NCBI RefSeq assembly: GCF_001306115.1
Contig: NZ_LGCL01000021.1
Location: 99,015-163,014, forward strand
Source of the DNA: Ornatilinea apprima
GTDB taxonomy: Bacteria; Chloroflexota; Anaerolineae; Anaerolineales; Anaerolineaceae
DNA length: 64,000 nucleotides
Reading direction: 5' to 3'
A program made the position numbers and the translations under genes. Shown in pieces: positions 53,882 through 63,200 of this stretch (positions within the stretch are counted from its first letter, which is position 1; the number at the start of each line of letters is the position of its first letter). The notes beneath the pieces were generated by a model. That model was not told the origin of the DNA. It did no database searches and saw nothing but the letters and a program-made list of their open reading frames with translations.

Positions 53882-54823
53882 ATGGAAGAAGAACGTCGAA
53901 GGCACCCGGTTTTCAGCGGTGTTGAGCTTGGGATTGGAACCTGGTCGTGGGGAGACCGGTTGATCTGGGGATACGGGAAGGGATACCAGGATCAGGATAT
54001 TTTTGAGGCTTTTGAGACCAGCGTGGCGGCGGGAATCATCTTTTTTGATACCGCTGAAGTATACGGGCAGGGCAAATCGGAATCGTTGTTGGGACAGTGT
54101 ATGAAGACAACCGATGCGCGAATTCGCGTTGCCACAAAATTCATGCCCTATCCGTGGCGGCTTTCGAAGCAGAATTTATTAAAGGCGGTGAGGAGGAGTA
54201 TCAAACGTCTCGGTCTAGAAAGGGTAGACCTTTACCAGATTCACATGCCGCTGCCGCCGGTTACCGTAGAAACATGGATGGATGCGATGACGGCTGCTTA
54301 TCAGGAAGGACTGATTGGGGCGGTTGGCGTATCCAATTTTGACTTGGGGCAAACGCAGCGGGCGAAAGAATCACTGGCCCGGAATGGAATACCTCTGGCT
54401 TCAAATCAGGTTGAGTACCACCTTTTGAATCGGAAAATGGAAAAGAACGGCCTGTTCCAGTTTTGCCAGGAGAACGAGATCACTTTGATCGCCTATAGCC
54501 CGTTGGGAATGGGGTTGTTAACGGGAAAATACACGCCAGAGAATATGCCGCAAGGGGTGCGCGCCGGACGTGTGCGGAAAGATTATTTGCAAAAAATCCA
54601 ACCGCTTCTACTGGAGCTGCGGCGCATCGGTTCTGCTCACGATGGAAAAACAGCGGCGCAAGTGGCGATCAACTGGTGCATCTGTAAGGACAGCATTCCC
54701 ATTCCTGGGGCAAAGAACCGAGAGCAGGCCAAACAAAATGCCGCATCTGGCGGCTGGCGGCTGACAGAAGAAGAAGTAGCCCGGCTTGAACAACTTTCGG
54801 ACCAAATTGAGGCAAGCCGGTAG
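53882..54823 (+). CDS. Aldo-keto reductase
   Basis: About 313 residues of the NAD(P)H-dependent AKR family. The catalytic tetrad is visible: Asp and Tyr in FFDTAEVYGQGKSE, Lys in IRVATKFMPYP and His in VDLYQIHMP. Cofactor-binding segments include IAYSPLGMGLLTGKY and IPIPGAKNREQAKQN. It resembles plant pyridoxal-reductase or general stress AKRs; the substrate is unknown. I chose the ATG at 53882 because GGAG lies 6 nt before it. An in-frame TTG/GTG region upstream would add about 25 unusual residues. A PspC-domain gene follows. Confidence 0.9.
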   Translation: MEEERRRHPVFSGVELGIGTWSWGDRLIWGYGKGYQDQDIFEAFETSVAAGIIFFDTAEVYGQGKSESLLGQCMKTTDARIRVATKFMPYPWRLSKQNLLKAVRRSIKRLGLERVDLYQIHMPLPPVTVETWMDAMTAAYQEGLIGAVGVSNFDLGQTQRAKESLARNGIPLASNQVEYHLLNRKMEKNGLFQFCQENEITLIAYSPLGMGLLTGKYTPENMPQGVRAGRVRKDYLQKIQPLLLELRRIGSAHDGKTAAQVAINWCICKDSIPIPGAKNREQAKQNAASGGWRLTEEEVARLEQLSDQIEASR

Positions 54824-54898
54824 CATACAACTTTCTCTTTGAGAAGGCGTATATAGAATAAACCGATGGATTTCTCAAAGAGTAAGGAGTTTGTTAAG

Positions 54899-55093
54899 AT
54901 GGCTGAATCACATGCTTTAAGAAGGTCCCGGCGTAACCGGGTTTTGGCCGGTGTGTGTGGCGGGTTTAGTGAATTTTTTGGAATCAATGTCTTCTGGTTC
55001 CGTCTGGCTTTTCTGATTTTGTTCATACCAGGAGGGTTGCCGGGCGTTATTCCTTACACGGTTCTATGGCTGGTGATCCCAAAAGAAAAATAG
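54899..55093 (+). CDS. PspC-domain small membrane protein
   Basis: A 64-residue protein that is essentially one PspC domain: LRRSRRNRVLAGVCGGFSEF, FWFRLAFLILF and YTVLWLVIPKE. PspC domains occur in phage-shock and envelope-stress regulators and act at the cytoplasmic membrane. Start ATG 54899 has AAGGAG 9 nt upstream; an ATG at 54866 lacks one. It is followed by a strong terminator. Confidence 0.9.
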   Translation: MAESHALRRSRRNRVLAGVCGGFSEFFGINVFWFRLAFLILFIPGGLPGVIPYTVLWLVIPKEK

Positions 55094-55110
55094 TACCTAT
55101 TCAATAGACC

Positions 55111-55147
55111 AAAAAAGGCTTCTCGCGCGCACGAGGAGCCTTTTTTT
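55111..55147 (+). terminator. terminator after pspC-like gene
   Basis: AAAAAAGGCTTCTCG and CGAGGAGCCTTTTTT form a long stem with one mismatch around a 6-nt loop, followed by further T. Its U-tract runs straight into the next promoter's extended -10. Confidence 0.85.
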
Positions 55148-55155
55148 GATATAAT
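55147..55155 (+). promoter_or_regulatory. extended -10 (TGATATAAT) of the 184-residue hypothetical gene
   Basis: TGATATAAT ends 7 nt before the ATG at 55163; there is no Shine-Dalgarno sequence. A leaderless transcript starting at or next to the ATG is predicted. The T of TG is the last T of the preceding terminator's U-tract. Confidence 0.65.
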
Positions 55156-55162
55156 CGGCGGC

Positions 55163-55717
55163 ATGAACCCAGAAAAAGTATCTTTCCTTCCTTTTCACGC
55201 AATTAATGAATTTATGCTGGTGGATTACCGGCAGTCGGTCGTCCAGGATGTTTTTTCTCACCTAGACCCAGTATCTGCCGAAACCCGGCGGGAACTGCTC
55301 CGCATGGTGAAAGAACTCGTTCAGGTTCCTGGCTTTCGCAACAGCTCTCAGGCGCCACTTCCGCTGAAGGTGCGTGGCGCGGTAAGCGTGTTTCAAAAAA
55401 GCGCTGATTTCTGCGGTGCAACCCTGCAGGCCTGGAGTGATATTCACGCGGATTTGCGCGAGCACGTATATCAGCTCTTAAAAGGTAGATCGTGGGAGGT
55501 TCTGCCGGCAGAGGCCAACCGCGCGAAACTGCCCGGTTTCTTGACCGTATGGCCAAAAGAAGAGACCTATGAAGTGCTTGAAAACGCTTTTCAGGAGCAG
55601 GTTGAAAATGCCAGCCAATATGTGGATGATGATATTCGTCTGATGCTGGTATGGGTCAGCGGCCGTCTGCCCTACGACCTGATGACCGGGGAAGAAAATC
55701 AGCCCGCGCAGGATTAA
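55163..55717 (+). CDS. hypothetical protein, 184 residues
   Basis: I do not recognise this family. The protein is soluble and probably mostly helical: FHAINEFMLVDYRQSVVQDVF at the N-terminus, RRELLRMVKELVQVPGF, then a conserved-looking VFQKSADFCGATLQAW and LPGFLTVWPKEETYEVLE. No cofactor motif or signal peptide is seen. It is predicted to be translated from a leaderless mRNA. A PPC-domain gene starts 14 bases after its stop and is probably co-transcribed. Confidence 0.75.
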   Translation: MNPEKVSFLPFHAINEFMLVDYRQSVVQDVFSHLDPVSAETRRELLRMVKELVQVPGFRNSSQAPLPLKVRGAVSVFQKSADFCGATLQAWSDIHADLREHVYQLLKGRSWEVLPAEANRAKLPGFLTVWPKEETYEVLENAFQEQVENASQYVDDDIRLMLVWVSGRLPYDLMTGEENQPAQD

Positions 55718-55731
55718 GAGGAACAAAGAAG

Positions 55732-56139
55732 ATGAAAACCTATGTTTTAAGGCTGCACCCTGGCCAGGACTTGCGCCTTGAGCTGGTGAAGTTCGCGCAA
55801 GAGAATGACATTCAGGCGGGGTTCATCATTAGTTGTGTTGGAAGCTTGAAACGGGCGGCGCTGCGCATGGCGGGCCAGTTCGGCCCGGTGGCTTCTTTTT
55901 TTGAAGAAAAGTTTGAAATTCTCTCACTGGTCGGTACGATCAGCCCGGATAAGCCGCATTTGCATATCGCTCTGTCCAATGCGGATGCGAAAATGGTTGG
56001 GGGACATTTACAAGGCGGCAGCCTGGTAGACCTTACCGCTGAAATCATTATCGGCGACCTGGAGGATAAAGTGTTTCGGCGGGAGTTAGATACGCAGACC
56101 GGTTTCCCGGAGCTGGTGGTTTATCCACGCGGCGAATAA
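55732..56139 (+). CDS. PPC (DUF296) domain protein
   Basis: A 135-residue single PPC/DUF296 domain: YVLRLHPGQDLRLELVKFA, GFIISCVGSLKRAALRM, EILSLVGTI, PHLHIALSNADAKMVGGHL and ELVVYPRGE. The conserved histidines in PHLHIAL and GGHL are present and may bind a metal. In plants the domain is joined to AT-hooks and binds DNA regions; bacterial stand-alone forms have unproven roles. AAGAGGAACAAAGAAG precedes the ATG at 55732. It is in the same unit as the preceding hypothetical gene and ends at a terminator shared with scpA. Confidence 0.88.
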   Translation: MKTYVLRLHPGQDLRLELVKFAQENDIQAGFIISCVGSLKRAALRMAGQFGPVASFFEEKFEILSLVGTISPDKPHLHIALSNADAKMVGGHLQGGSLVDLTAEIIIGDLEDKVFRRELDTQTGFPELVVYPRGE

Positions 56140-56160
56140 GAATGAGCAGAGAAAAAGGCG

Positions 56161-56186
56161 AAACCGCGCACAAGGCGCGGTTTTTT
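56161..56186. terminator. terminator between the PPC gene and convergent scpA
   Basis: AAACCGCGC and GCGCGGTTT pair perfectly around ACAAG, followed by TTT on the plus strand. The minus strand reads TTTCGCC then five T after the stem, so it may work in both directions. Confidence 0.8.
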
Positions 56187-56208
56187 GATTATGCAAGGGG
56201 TAGTAAGC

Positions 56209-56994
56209 TTACTCAGAAAATTCGAGGTCGCCGATTTCATTTTCGTCCAGAGTACCGACTGGCGAGAATTCAATTTCACCAAAGAGCTCTTGCTGTTCGG
56301 CTTCAACCACGTGGCGTTTGATCAATTCCAGCAGTGCCAGAAAGGTTACTACCACTTCCACCCGGTTGCGGCGGATGAGCAGGTGCTGAAAGGTGGTGCG
56401 AGTAGTGTGTTTGATGGTTTCGATGATGGTGTGAATCTTATCGCGAATAGTGATGCGCGGCATGTTGACCACACGGCTCAACTCTGGCAGGTCTGGTGAG
56501 CCGGAGAGGGTGTCTCTGGCGGCCAGGACCACATCTCTTAGGGTGACGCCGGTCAGGTCCAGGCGCGGCTCAATTTTCACCGAGACAGGCGCGACGCGCA
56601 GATGGGTTCGCAAACTGGCATTTTCGCGACTCAGCAGCCAGATTGAGATTTGTTTGAAGCGCCGGTAAAGAATAAGCTGCTGGGCTAGGGCTTCACCATC
56701 TTCCAGCTCATCAGCAGAGGCGTCCACGGCGGGTGGGCGCGGCAGTAAAGCCGCCGATTTGATTTGAACCAGGCGCGCGGCAATCACTAAAAAAGCAGAG
56801 ACTTCCGCCGCGTCGCGGTCGCGAATTTCTTTCATAAAGGCCAGATATTGGTCAGTAACCTGAGCAAGCGCGAGCGTGGTGATGTCTAACTGCGCATTTT
56901 CGATCAGTTCCAATAACAAATCCAGCGGCCCCGTGTAAACACTGGTCGCAACCTGATAGCGCTCGGTCTGGTGGGCGGCAACTTGGAAGCTCAC
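56209..56994 (-). CDS. scpA: Segregation and condensation protein A
   Basis: A 261-residue kleisin that bridges SMC heads, with ScpB, for chromosome condensation. The N-terminal SMC-neck-binding helix region is YTGPLDLLLELIENAQLDIT; then ALAQVTDQYLAFM, LVIAARLVQIKSAALLPR and the C-terminal winged helix (TFQHLLIRRNRVEVVVTFLALLELIKR). It starts with GTG at 56994, 7 nt after an extended -10 (TGTTATAAT), so it is predicted leaderless. smc lies about 3 kb away on the other strand. scpB is not next to scpA as it is in many bacteria. Confidence 0.96.
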   Translation of the reverse strand: MSFQVAAHQTERYQVATSVYTGPLDLLLELIENAQLDITTLALAQVTDQYLAFMKEIRDRDAAEVSAFLVIAARLVQIKSAALLPRPPAVDASADELEDGEALAQQLILYRRFKQISIWLLSRENASLRTHLRVAPVSVKIEPRLDLTGVTLRDVVLAARDTLSGSPDLPELSRVVNMPRITIRDKIHTIIETIKHTTRTTFQHLLIRRNRVEVVVTFLALLELIKRHVVEAEQQELFGEIEFSPVGTLDENEIGDLEFSE

Positions 56995-57001
56995 AAGGCC
57001 G

Positions 57002-57010
57002 ATTATAACA
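57002..57010 (-). promoter_or_regulatory. extended -10 (TGTTATAAT) of scpA
   Basis: On the minus strand, TGTTATAAT ends 7 nt before the GTG start of scpA. A leaderless mRNA with a GTG start is predicted. Confidence 0.7.
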
Positions 57011-57100
57011 GAAGGAAGGCAAAGCGTGCTAAACGCCTGATTTTCGTGTAGCCAAATAATCGAAAAGGAAGAAAAAGTACAATATGCAAGTGAAAACGGT

Positions 57101-57106
57101 TATAAT
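57101..57106 (+). promoter_or_regulatory. -10 box (TATAAT) of moaC
   Basis: TATAAT ends 6 nt before the ATG at 57113, with no Shine-Dalgarno sequence. A leaderless transcript is predicted for the moaC operon. Confidence 0.65.
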
Positions 57107-57112
57107 TCGGCT

Positions 57113-57595
57113 ATGGTTAAACACGAATTAACTCATTTGGACGATCAAGGCCGGGCGCAAATGGTAGACGTTGGCTCCAAGCCGGACAGCGAGCGAATCG
57201 CGATTGCGCGGGGCGAAGTGTGCTTAAAACCAGAAACCCTCGAGTTACTGGAAGGCGGATTGATGAAAAAAGGGGATGTGCTGGCCGTGGCAAAGATCGC
57301 CGGTATTATGGCCGCCAAGCGCACCTCAGAGCTGATTCCACTTTGCCACCCGATTGCCATCAGCCAAGTCGAAGTGAATCTCGCTTTGAACATGCAGCTT
57401 CCAGGTGTGGATATTGAGGCGAAAGTCAAGACGTTTGGAAAAACAGGCGTGGAAATGGAAGCGCTAACCGCGGTAAGTGTGGCCGCCCTGACGGTTTATG
57501 ACATGGTGAAAGCGGTTGAAAAAACCGGGCGCATCCAGAACATCCGTCTGGTTGAAAAGCACGGGGGCCAGAGCGGGGATGTAATTAACCCCTAG
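57113..57595 (+). CDS. moaC: Cyclic pyranopterin monophosphate synthase MoaC
   Basis: A 160-residue molybdenum-cofactor enzyme that, after MoaA, forms cyclic pyranopterin monophosphate from the GTP-derived intermediate. It has [20 protein letters not shown], the substrate-binding [15 protein letters not shown], and [20 protein letters not shown] with the catalytic Lys in VKAVEK. Length is typical. It is predicted to be translated from a leaderless mRNA. The MoaD-MoaE fusion gene starts 16 bases after its stop; moaA is not in the window. Confidence 0.97.
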   Translation: MVKHELTHLDDQGRAQMVDVGSKPDSERIAIARGEVCLKPETLELLEGGLMKKGDVLAVAKIAGIMAAKRTSELIPLCHPIAISQVEVNLALNMQLPGVDIEAKVKTFGKTGVEMEALTAVSVAALTVYDMVKAVEKTGRIQNIRLVEKHGGQSGDVINP

Positions 57596-57611
57596 AGGAA
57601 AAACTGCTGGT

Positions 57612-58313
57612 ATGAAAGTAAGCATCCTGTTTTTCGCGTCAATTAAAGAGAAAGCGGGCTGTGCCGACACCGTTATGGATGTGCCTGCCGGGACTACTAT
57701 TCAGGGTTTGAAAGAACGGGTTGAAGCGGCGTTTCCGGGATTGAAAAACGTGATGGGCAATTCGCTCACTTCGATGAACCGATCATTTGCGTTGAATGAA
57801 GATTTGATTACGGATGGCGCAGAAATTGCCTTTTTCCCCCCTGTCAGCGGCGGGAGCGGCGCGCGGCGTGTGATTCAACTGACGCGAGAGCCATTGGCAC
57901 TGGAAGACCTGACGATGAGCATCACCACCCCGGCCACGGGCGCCGTCTGCGCGTTTATTGGGGTGATTCGCGGCATAACCACAAAAGGACACGGGCATAT
58001 CACCACCGCTTTGGAATTTGAAGCTTACGAACCGATGGCGCTGGAAAAAATGAACCAGATCGCGGATGAAATGGAATCGCGCTGGCCAGACCTGTTTGGA
58101 ATCGCGATGGTGCAGCGAATTGGCCTGCAGTCGCCGAAATCCCCCACGGTTTTGATTGCCTGTTCGGCTGCTCACCGCGACACCGGTGTCTTTGAGGCGG
58201 CAAAATATGGGATTGACCGGTTAAAGGAAATTGTACCCATCTGGAAAAAAGAAATTGGTCCAGATGGTGAGGTTTGGGTTGAAGGGGATTACCTGCCTGG
58301 ACGAGGGGATTAA
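57612..58313 (+). CDS. MoaD-MoaE fusion, molybdopterin synthase small and large subunits in one chain
   Basis: A 233-residue protein. Residues 1-81 are a ThiS/MoaD ubiquitin-like domain ending VSGG (Gly80-Gly81), where free MoaD would end and be thiocarboxylated. Residues about 88-233 are MoaE: AVCAFIGVIRG, ALEFEAYEPMALEKM, RIGLQSPKSPTVLIACSA and the catalytic-Lys segment PIWKKE. Because the Gly-Gly is internal, the chain must be cut after it, as reported for MoaX of Mycobacterium tuberculosis, or the GG must work in some other way. It follows moaC by 16 bases; thrC starts 2 bases after its stop. Confidence 0.95.
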   Translation: MKVSILFFASIKEKAGCADTVMDVPAGTTIQGLKERVEAAFPGLKNVMGNSLTSMNRSFALNEDLITDGAEIAFFPPVSGGSGARRVIQLTREPLALEDLTMSITTPATGAVCAFIGVIRGITTKGHGHITTALEFEAYEPMALEKMNQIADEMESRWPDLFGIAMVQRIGLQSPKSPTVLIACSAAHRDTGVFEAAKYGIDRLKEIVPIWKKEIGPDGEVWVEGDYLPGRGD

Positions 58314-58315
58314 GC

Positions 58316-59419
58316 ATGGCGGAAATTCGCTGTACACAATGCAATCAGGTTTACCCTACCAGGGGGCTGCCCTTCCGCTGCGCGAGCTGCGGCGGGGTGT
58401 ATGATTTTGACGGCCCTCCGAATTATGACCCCGAACTGGTCGAACGCGATCTTCCCGGCATCTGGCGCTACCGTCATTCATTTGACCTCTTTAAGAACGC
58501 GCCGGTGATTTCTCTGGGAGAAGGAAGAACGCCTCTGATCTGGGAACGCTTGCGCGGGCTGGACATTGGATTAAAAATGGAATCACAAAACCCGAGCGGC
58601 TCTTATAAAGACCGGGCGACAGCGGTTTTGGTGAGCCAGCTTCTTTCACGCGGAACTCGCCTGGCGGTGGAAGACTCTTCGGGAAATGCCGGGGCGTCTT
58701 TCGCGGCTTACGCGGCCCGCGGGCGGATGAGCGCGCGCATCTTTGTGCCGTCTACGGCTTCTGGCCCAAAATTGCGGCAAATTGAAGCGTATGGGGCGGA
58801 ACTGCGGCCGGTGTTGGGACCTCGCTCTGCGGCTGCACAGGAAGCGTTGCAAGAAGCGCTGGATGGCACGGTCTACGCCAGCCACGCCTATTTACCGTTT
58901 GGCCTGCCTGGGATCGCAACACTGTCTTATGAGCTGATGGAGCAATTGGGGCGCGAACCGGGCACCGTGATAGCGCCCGCTGGGCACGGCTCTCTGCTGT
59001 TGGGGATTATCCGCGGGTTCGAAAGCCTGCAGCGTGGTGGTTTAATTGAGCGCCAACCATATTACATTGGCGTGCAGGCAAAATCCTGCGCGCCGATCTG
59101 GTATTATTTTACCCAGGGGTGGGATGCTTACAACGCAGTGCGCGAAGGGAAGACAATTGCTGAAGGGGTACGGGTTCGTCACCCGGTGCGCTTGCGAGCG
59201 CTGCGTGAGGAAATTCTGCCTGGCGGTGGTGAAATTATCGCCATTGATGAGGATGAAATTTTACTGGCGCACACTGACCTGGGAAAACGAGGTATTTCAG
59301 TAGAACCAACCTCGGCGCTGGTATGGAGCGCCGTTCAACAAGCCATCGGCCGCGTTCCAGAACCGATTGTACTGGTCCTTTCTGGAAGCGGTTTAAAATA
59401 TTATAAACCATCTGAATAG
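58316..59419 (+). CDS. thrC: Threonine synthase
   Basis: A 367-residue PLP enzyme that converts O-phosphohomoserine to threonine. An N-terminal zinc ribbon uses Cys6, Cys9, Cys22 and Cys25, as in class II-type threonine synthases of archaea and Chloroflexi. PLP binds Lys98 in GSYKDRATA, followed by EDSSGNAGASFAAYAARG; the phosphate-binding loop is APAGHGSLLLG and the C-terminal PLP contact is VLSGSGLKYY. The ATG is 2 bases after the MoaD-MoaE stop, so it is translated in the same mRNA. The related 2,3-diaminopropionate or cystathionine synthases lack this zinc ribbon. Confidence 0.9.
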   Translation: MAEIRCTQCNQVYPTRGLPFRCASCGGVYDFDGPPNYDPELVERDLPGIWRYRHSFDLFKNAPVISLGEGRTPLIWERLRGLDIGLKMESQNPSGSYKDRATAVLVSQLLSRGTRLAVEDSSGNAGASFAAYAARGRMSARIFVPSTASGPKLRQIEAYGAELRPVLGPRSAAAQEALQEALDGTVYASHAYLPFGLPGIATLSYELMEQLGREPGTVIAPAGHGSLLLGIIRGFESLQRGGLIERQPYYIGVQAKSCAPIWYYFTQGWDAYNAVREGKTIAEGVRVRHPVRLRALREEILPGGGEIIAIDEDEILLAHTDLGKRGISVEPTSALVWSAVQQAIGRVPEPIVLVLSGSGLKYYKPSE

Positions 59420-59475
59420 AGAACTTGTAGAGCGCCAGTCTGAAGGTTAGCTCAGACGGGCGATCCATGAGTTCT
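59420..59475 (+). promoter_or_regulatory. double-stem leader structure immediately before rnc
   Basis: Outer stem AGAACT (59420-59425) with AGTTCT (59470-59475), inner stem CGCCAGTCTGA (59433-59443) with TCAGACGGGCG (59452-59462; one mismatch) and an 8-nt loop. It fills the whole gap between thrC and the rnc ribosome binding site (GGGAGG at 59477-59482). RNase III autoregulation by cleaving its own leader is known in E. coli; this structure is a candidate for the same. Confidence 0.55.
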
Positions 59476-59488
59476 TGGGAGGCAATGC

Positions 59489-60208
59489 ATGGAAACAAAC
59501 TCCAATCAAATTGGGTTGGAAACGCCCCAAGAGCTGGCGGCGCGGCTGCATCTGGCATTTAATGATCTGTTATTGGTCAGCCGGGCATTGACCCACCGCT
59601 CTTACTTGAACGAACACCCAGAGGCGCTGGAAGACAACGAGCGTTTGGAATTCCTGGGCGACGCGGTGCTTGATTTTTTGGTAGGTGCGTGGCTGTATAA
59701 TCACTTTCCCGAAATGCCCGAAGGGGATCTGACCCGCATGCGCTCAGCGCTGGTGCACACTGAACAACTAGCCGAGTTTGCGCGGCAAATCAACCTGGGA
59801 CAAGCCTTGCGCTTGGGGCGAGGTGAAGCCCAGGGCGGCGGACGTGAGCGTTCGGCGCTGCTTTGCGATACCTTTGAAGCGTTAATTGGCGCGCTGTACC
59901 TTGACCTGGGTATTGATGCCGTGTTGAAATTTATCTCGCCCCTACTGGAAGAAGCTTCGAATGATATTTTGATTAACCAAAAAATCGAAGACCCCAAATC
60001 CATGTTCCAGGAATGGGTGCAGGCCCAAGGCATGCCAACCCCGATATACGTTACCCGCAATTCGTTTGGACCTGATCATTCCAAAGTGTTTGAAGTGGAT
60101 GTGGTGGTGGATGACCAGGTGTTTGGGACTGGCACCGGGCATGGTAAGCAAGCGGCCACTAAAGCGGCTGCCAAAGATGCCCTGCAGCGGCTGGGTTTGA
60201 TTGACTGA
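59489..60208 (+). CDS. rnc: Ribonuclease III
   Basis: A 239-residue double-strand RNA endonuclease. The signature ERLEFLGDAVLDF carries catalytic Glu54 and Asp58; Asp127 and Glu130 lie in LLCDTFEALIGALY, with spacings as in E. coli (41/45 and 114/117). A double-stranded RNA-binding domain occupies about residues 160-237 (KSMFQEWVQAQGMPTPIY, GKQAATKAAAKDALQRLG). GGGAGG precedes the ATG at 59489. It is preceded by a stem structure that could be its own substrate and is followed by smc after 32 bases. Confidence 0.97.
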   Translation: METNSNQIGLETPQELAARLHLAFNDLLLVSRALTHRSYLNEHPEALEDNERLEFLGDAVLDFLVGAWLYNHFPEMPEGDLTRMRSALVHTEQLAEFARQINLGQALRLGRGEAQGGGRERSALLCDTFEALIGALYLDLGIDAVLKFISPLLEEASNDILINQKIEDPKSMFQEWVQAQGMPTPIYVTRNSFGPDHSKVFEVDVVVDDQVFGTGTGHGKQAATKAAAKDALQRLGLID

Positions 60209-60240
60209 TTCGTCTGTTGCGGTTAGAAAAAGGTAGGCGA

Positions 60241-63200
60241 ATGAGTCCAAAATTAAAATCTTTAGAACTGCATGGGTATAAAACGTTTGCAACCCGAACG
60301 CTGCTGGAATTTCCAGCAGCGATTACTGCGATTGTTGGTCCGAATGGATCAGGTAAGTCGAATGTAGCCGACTCGATTCGCTGGGTATTAGGTGAACAGG
60401 CTTTTTCACTGCTGCGCGGCAGAAAAACAGAAGACATGATCTATTCCGGCTCGGAGCAACGCGCGCGAGCCAGCATGGCTTCTTCTTCCATCACGTTTGA
60501 CAATGAAGACGGCTGGCTGCCAATTGATTTCAGCGAAGTGATTCTCACGCGCCGGGCGTATCGCGATGGCCAGAATGAATATTTTCTCAATGGGCAGCGA
60601 GTGAGACTGCGCGAGATTTCGGAACTGCTGGCGAAATCGGGTTTGGCGGAGCGTACGTACACCATTATTGGGCAGGGTTTGGTAGACACGGCCCTTTCGA
60701 TTAAGCCTGAAGAGCGGCGGCGCTTTTTTGAGGAAGCGGCCGGCATTGGTCTTTATCGCGGACGCCGCGAAGAAGCGCTGCAGCGCCTGGAGAAAACCAC
60801 CCACAACCTTGAACGCGTTAAAGACATCCTAAGCGAGTTAGAGCCGCGTCTGCGCAGCCTGGAAAGGCAAGCAAAACGCGCTCAGGAATTCAAACAAATT
60901 AAAGCCGACCTGGATGTGCTGCTGCGCGACTGGTACGGATATTACTGGCACCACACGCAGAAGGACTTGAACCACGCCAAAGAACTGCTTCGCCAACAAA
61001 GTGTCAAGCTGCGCCAGGCGAAAGCTGAGCAAGACAAGGCGGAAAAGGACGTGCAGACGGCCAGAGACCGCTTGCAAGCCTTGCGCAGCGAACTCAATCA
61101 ATGGCATGTGGAATCGGCTGACCTGCACCGTGAGCAAGAAAAAGTGAGCCGCAGCCTGGCCGTGATGGATGAACGCTATAAGTCTTTGCTTGACCAGCAG
61201 CAGGGTGTTGAATCGGAATTAACCCGCCTGGAAGAAGAACAAACCGGGCGCAAAGAACGCATTCAGTCGTTTGAGGAAGAGCGCAAGCAGTTGGAAGCCG
61301 AAATGTCCGACGCGCAGGCGCGCGCCGCCGAGGCCCAGAAAATGTTGCAAGAGCGGCAATCTGAGCGGCGAAATGCCGAAGCGGCCTTGAGAGACGCGCG
61401 AAACGCGTTAGTGGCGGTAGAAACCCGCAAGGTTCAACTCTCCGCGCAACTGCAAGAGCTTACCAACCGCCTGGAAGAGCTAAAACGCACGCAAAACAAT
61501 TTGAAGCAAGCGGTGGAGAATGAGAAATCCACACTTGAGGCCGCCCAAAAGAAATTGGGTGCATTGATTCGCGAGCGTGAGAAGTTTGAAATTGATTATG
61601 AAGAGGCGCAAGAAGCAATCGCTGGTTTGCAAGAAAAACTGAACGGGTTAGAGACTGCCCGGAAAAAGCATGTTGAAGAGCGCAACCGCATGGAAGCCGA
61701 GCGCAGCAAGCTGGTCGCGCGCATCGAAGTTTTAGAGCAGGCGGAACGCTCGATGAGTGGGTTGAACCAGGGCGCGAAGTTTTTGATGGAAGCGGCACAA
61801 AAAGGGCGCATTAAGGGGAAGCTGCGCGCCTTCAGCTCCATTTTGGAAGTTAAAGCTGAATATGAACAGGCCATCGCGGCCGCGCTGGGTGATTTTTTGG
61901 ACGGCGTCATCTTGGACGAGGAGATGGAAGCGGAGACCCTTCTGGAAATGCTGAGCGACGGTGAAAAAGGACGAGCGGTAATGCTCTCTCCGCGCGAAGG
62001 CGACGGAGGGCGTGAAGCCGCGCCGCTGCAAAACCCGGATGTGCTGGGCTGGGCCAGTTCGTTTGTCAAAGCGAGCGAGCGCTATCAGTCCATCATCCAA
62101 CAGTTATTGGGCAGTGTGGTTCTGGTGAAAGACAGATCGGCGGCGCGTAAAGTCCTATCTGAATTACCAGACGGTGTGCGGGCGGTTACCTTGCGGGGTG
62201 AGGTATTTTGGAGCAGCCAGGTGGTGATGGCTGGACAGGATGGAAAAGCATCCAAGATCGCGCGCCCGCGCCAGCAGCGTGAGCTGCAAAGCCAGGTGGA
62301 TGACCTTGATTATGAATTGGACCGCACTGCTGAAGCGCAAGACAAACTGAAGAAGGAAATTTCCGCTCTACAGGAAGAAGAGCAGAAAAATCGCAAACAC
62401 GCGCAAGACATTAATCAGAATCTGAACCGCGCGCTCAAAGCGCAGCAGCAGGCCAACTTGGAGTTGGAGCAAGTGCGCCAGCGGTCAAAATGGCAGCGAG
62501 ATCAACTGGCAGCTGGTGAAGAGCAGATGCGCAAAGCGCAAGAACGCATCAACCAGATCGAAAATGAGCTGGAATCGATTGAACAGTTAATTAGTGAACG
62601 GAATGAGCAGGTGCGCGAGCGCAATCGAGACCTGCACAGTCTGCCATTGGATGATTCGCAAAACCAGGTGTCGCACTGGCAGACCAATCTGGCGGTAACC
62701 ACGCGCGCCATTAAGGAACTGGACCGGCGGATGGAGGAAGCACGCGGGCAACTCTCTGCGAGCCAAAACCGCAAAATGGGGCTTTATCAGCGCCAGGCTT
62801 CAATCGCGGCTTCTCAGGAAGCGTTAGAGACTGAGAAGAAAGATCTACGACAGGAAGAAGCCCGTTTGAGCTTACTGATTGATGAATTGAGCGGGAAGAT
62901 TGAGCCTGCCGAGGCGGAACTGGCTGGCCTGGAACAGGACTATACAGCGATGATGAAATCGCTGGCCAATGCGCAGCAAATCGCCACCATCGCGGAGCGG
63001 CATGAGTCTCAGGCGCAGCATGAAGTAACCCGCCAGCGCGAGGCGTTAGAATCGCTACGGCAAAAAATTGAAGATGATTTTGGCCTGGTAGAGTTCGAGT
63101 ACAGTGAGAATATCAGCGGCCCCACACCTTTGCCGCTGGGAGAAATGGTTGCGCAGCTGCCGGTTGTGGAAGAAATCTCTGAAGGGTTGGAAGAAAGCAT

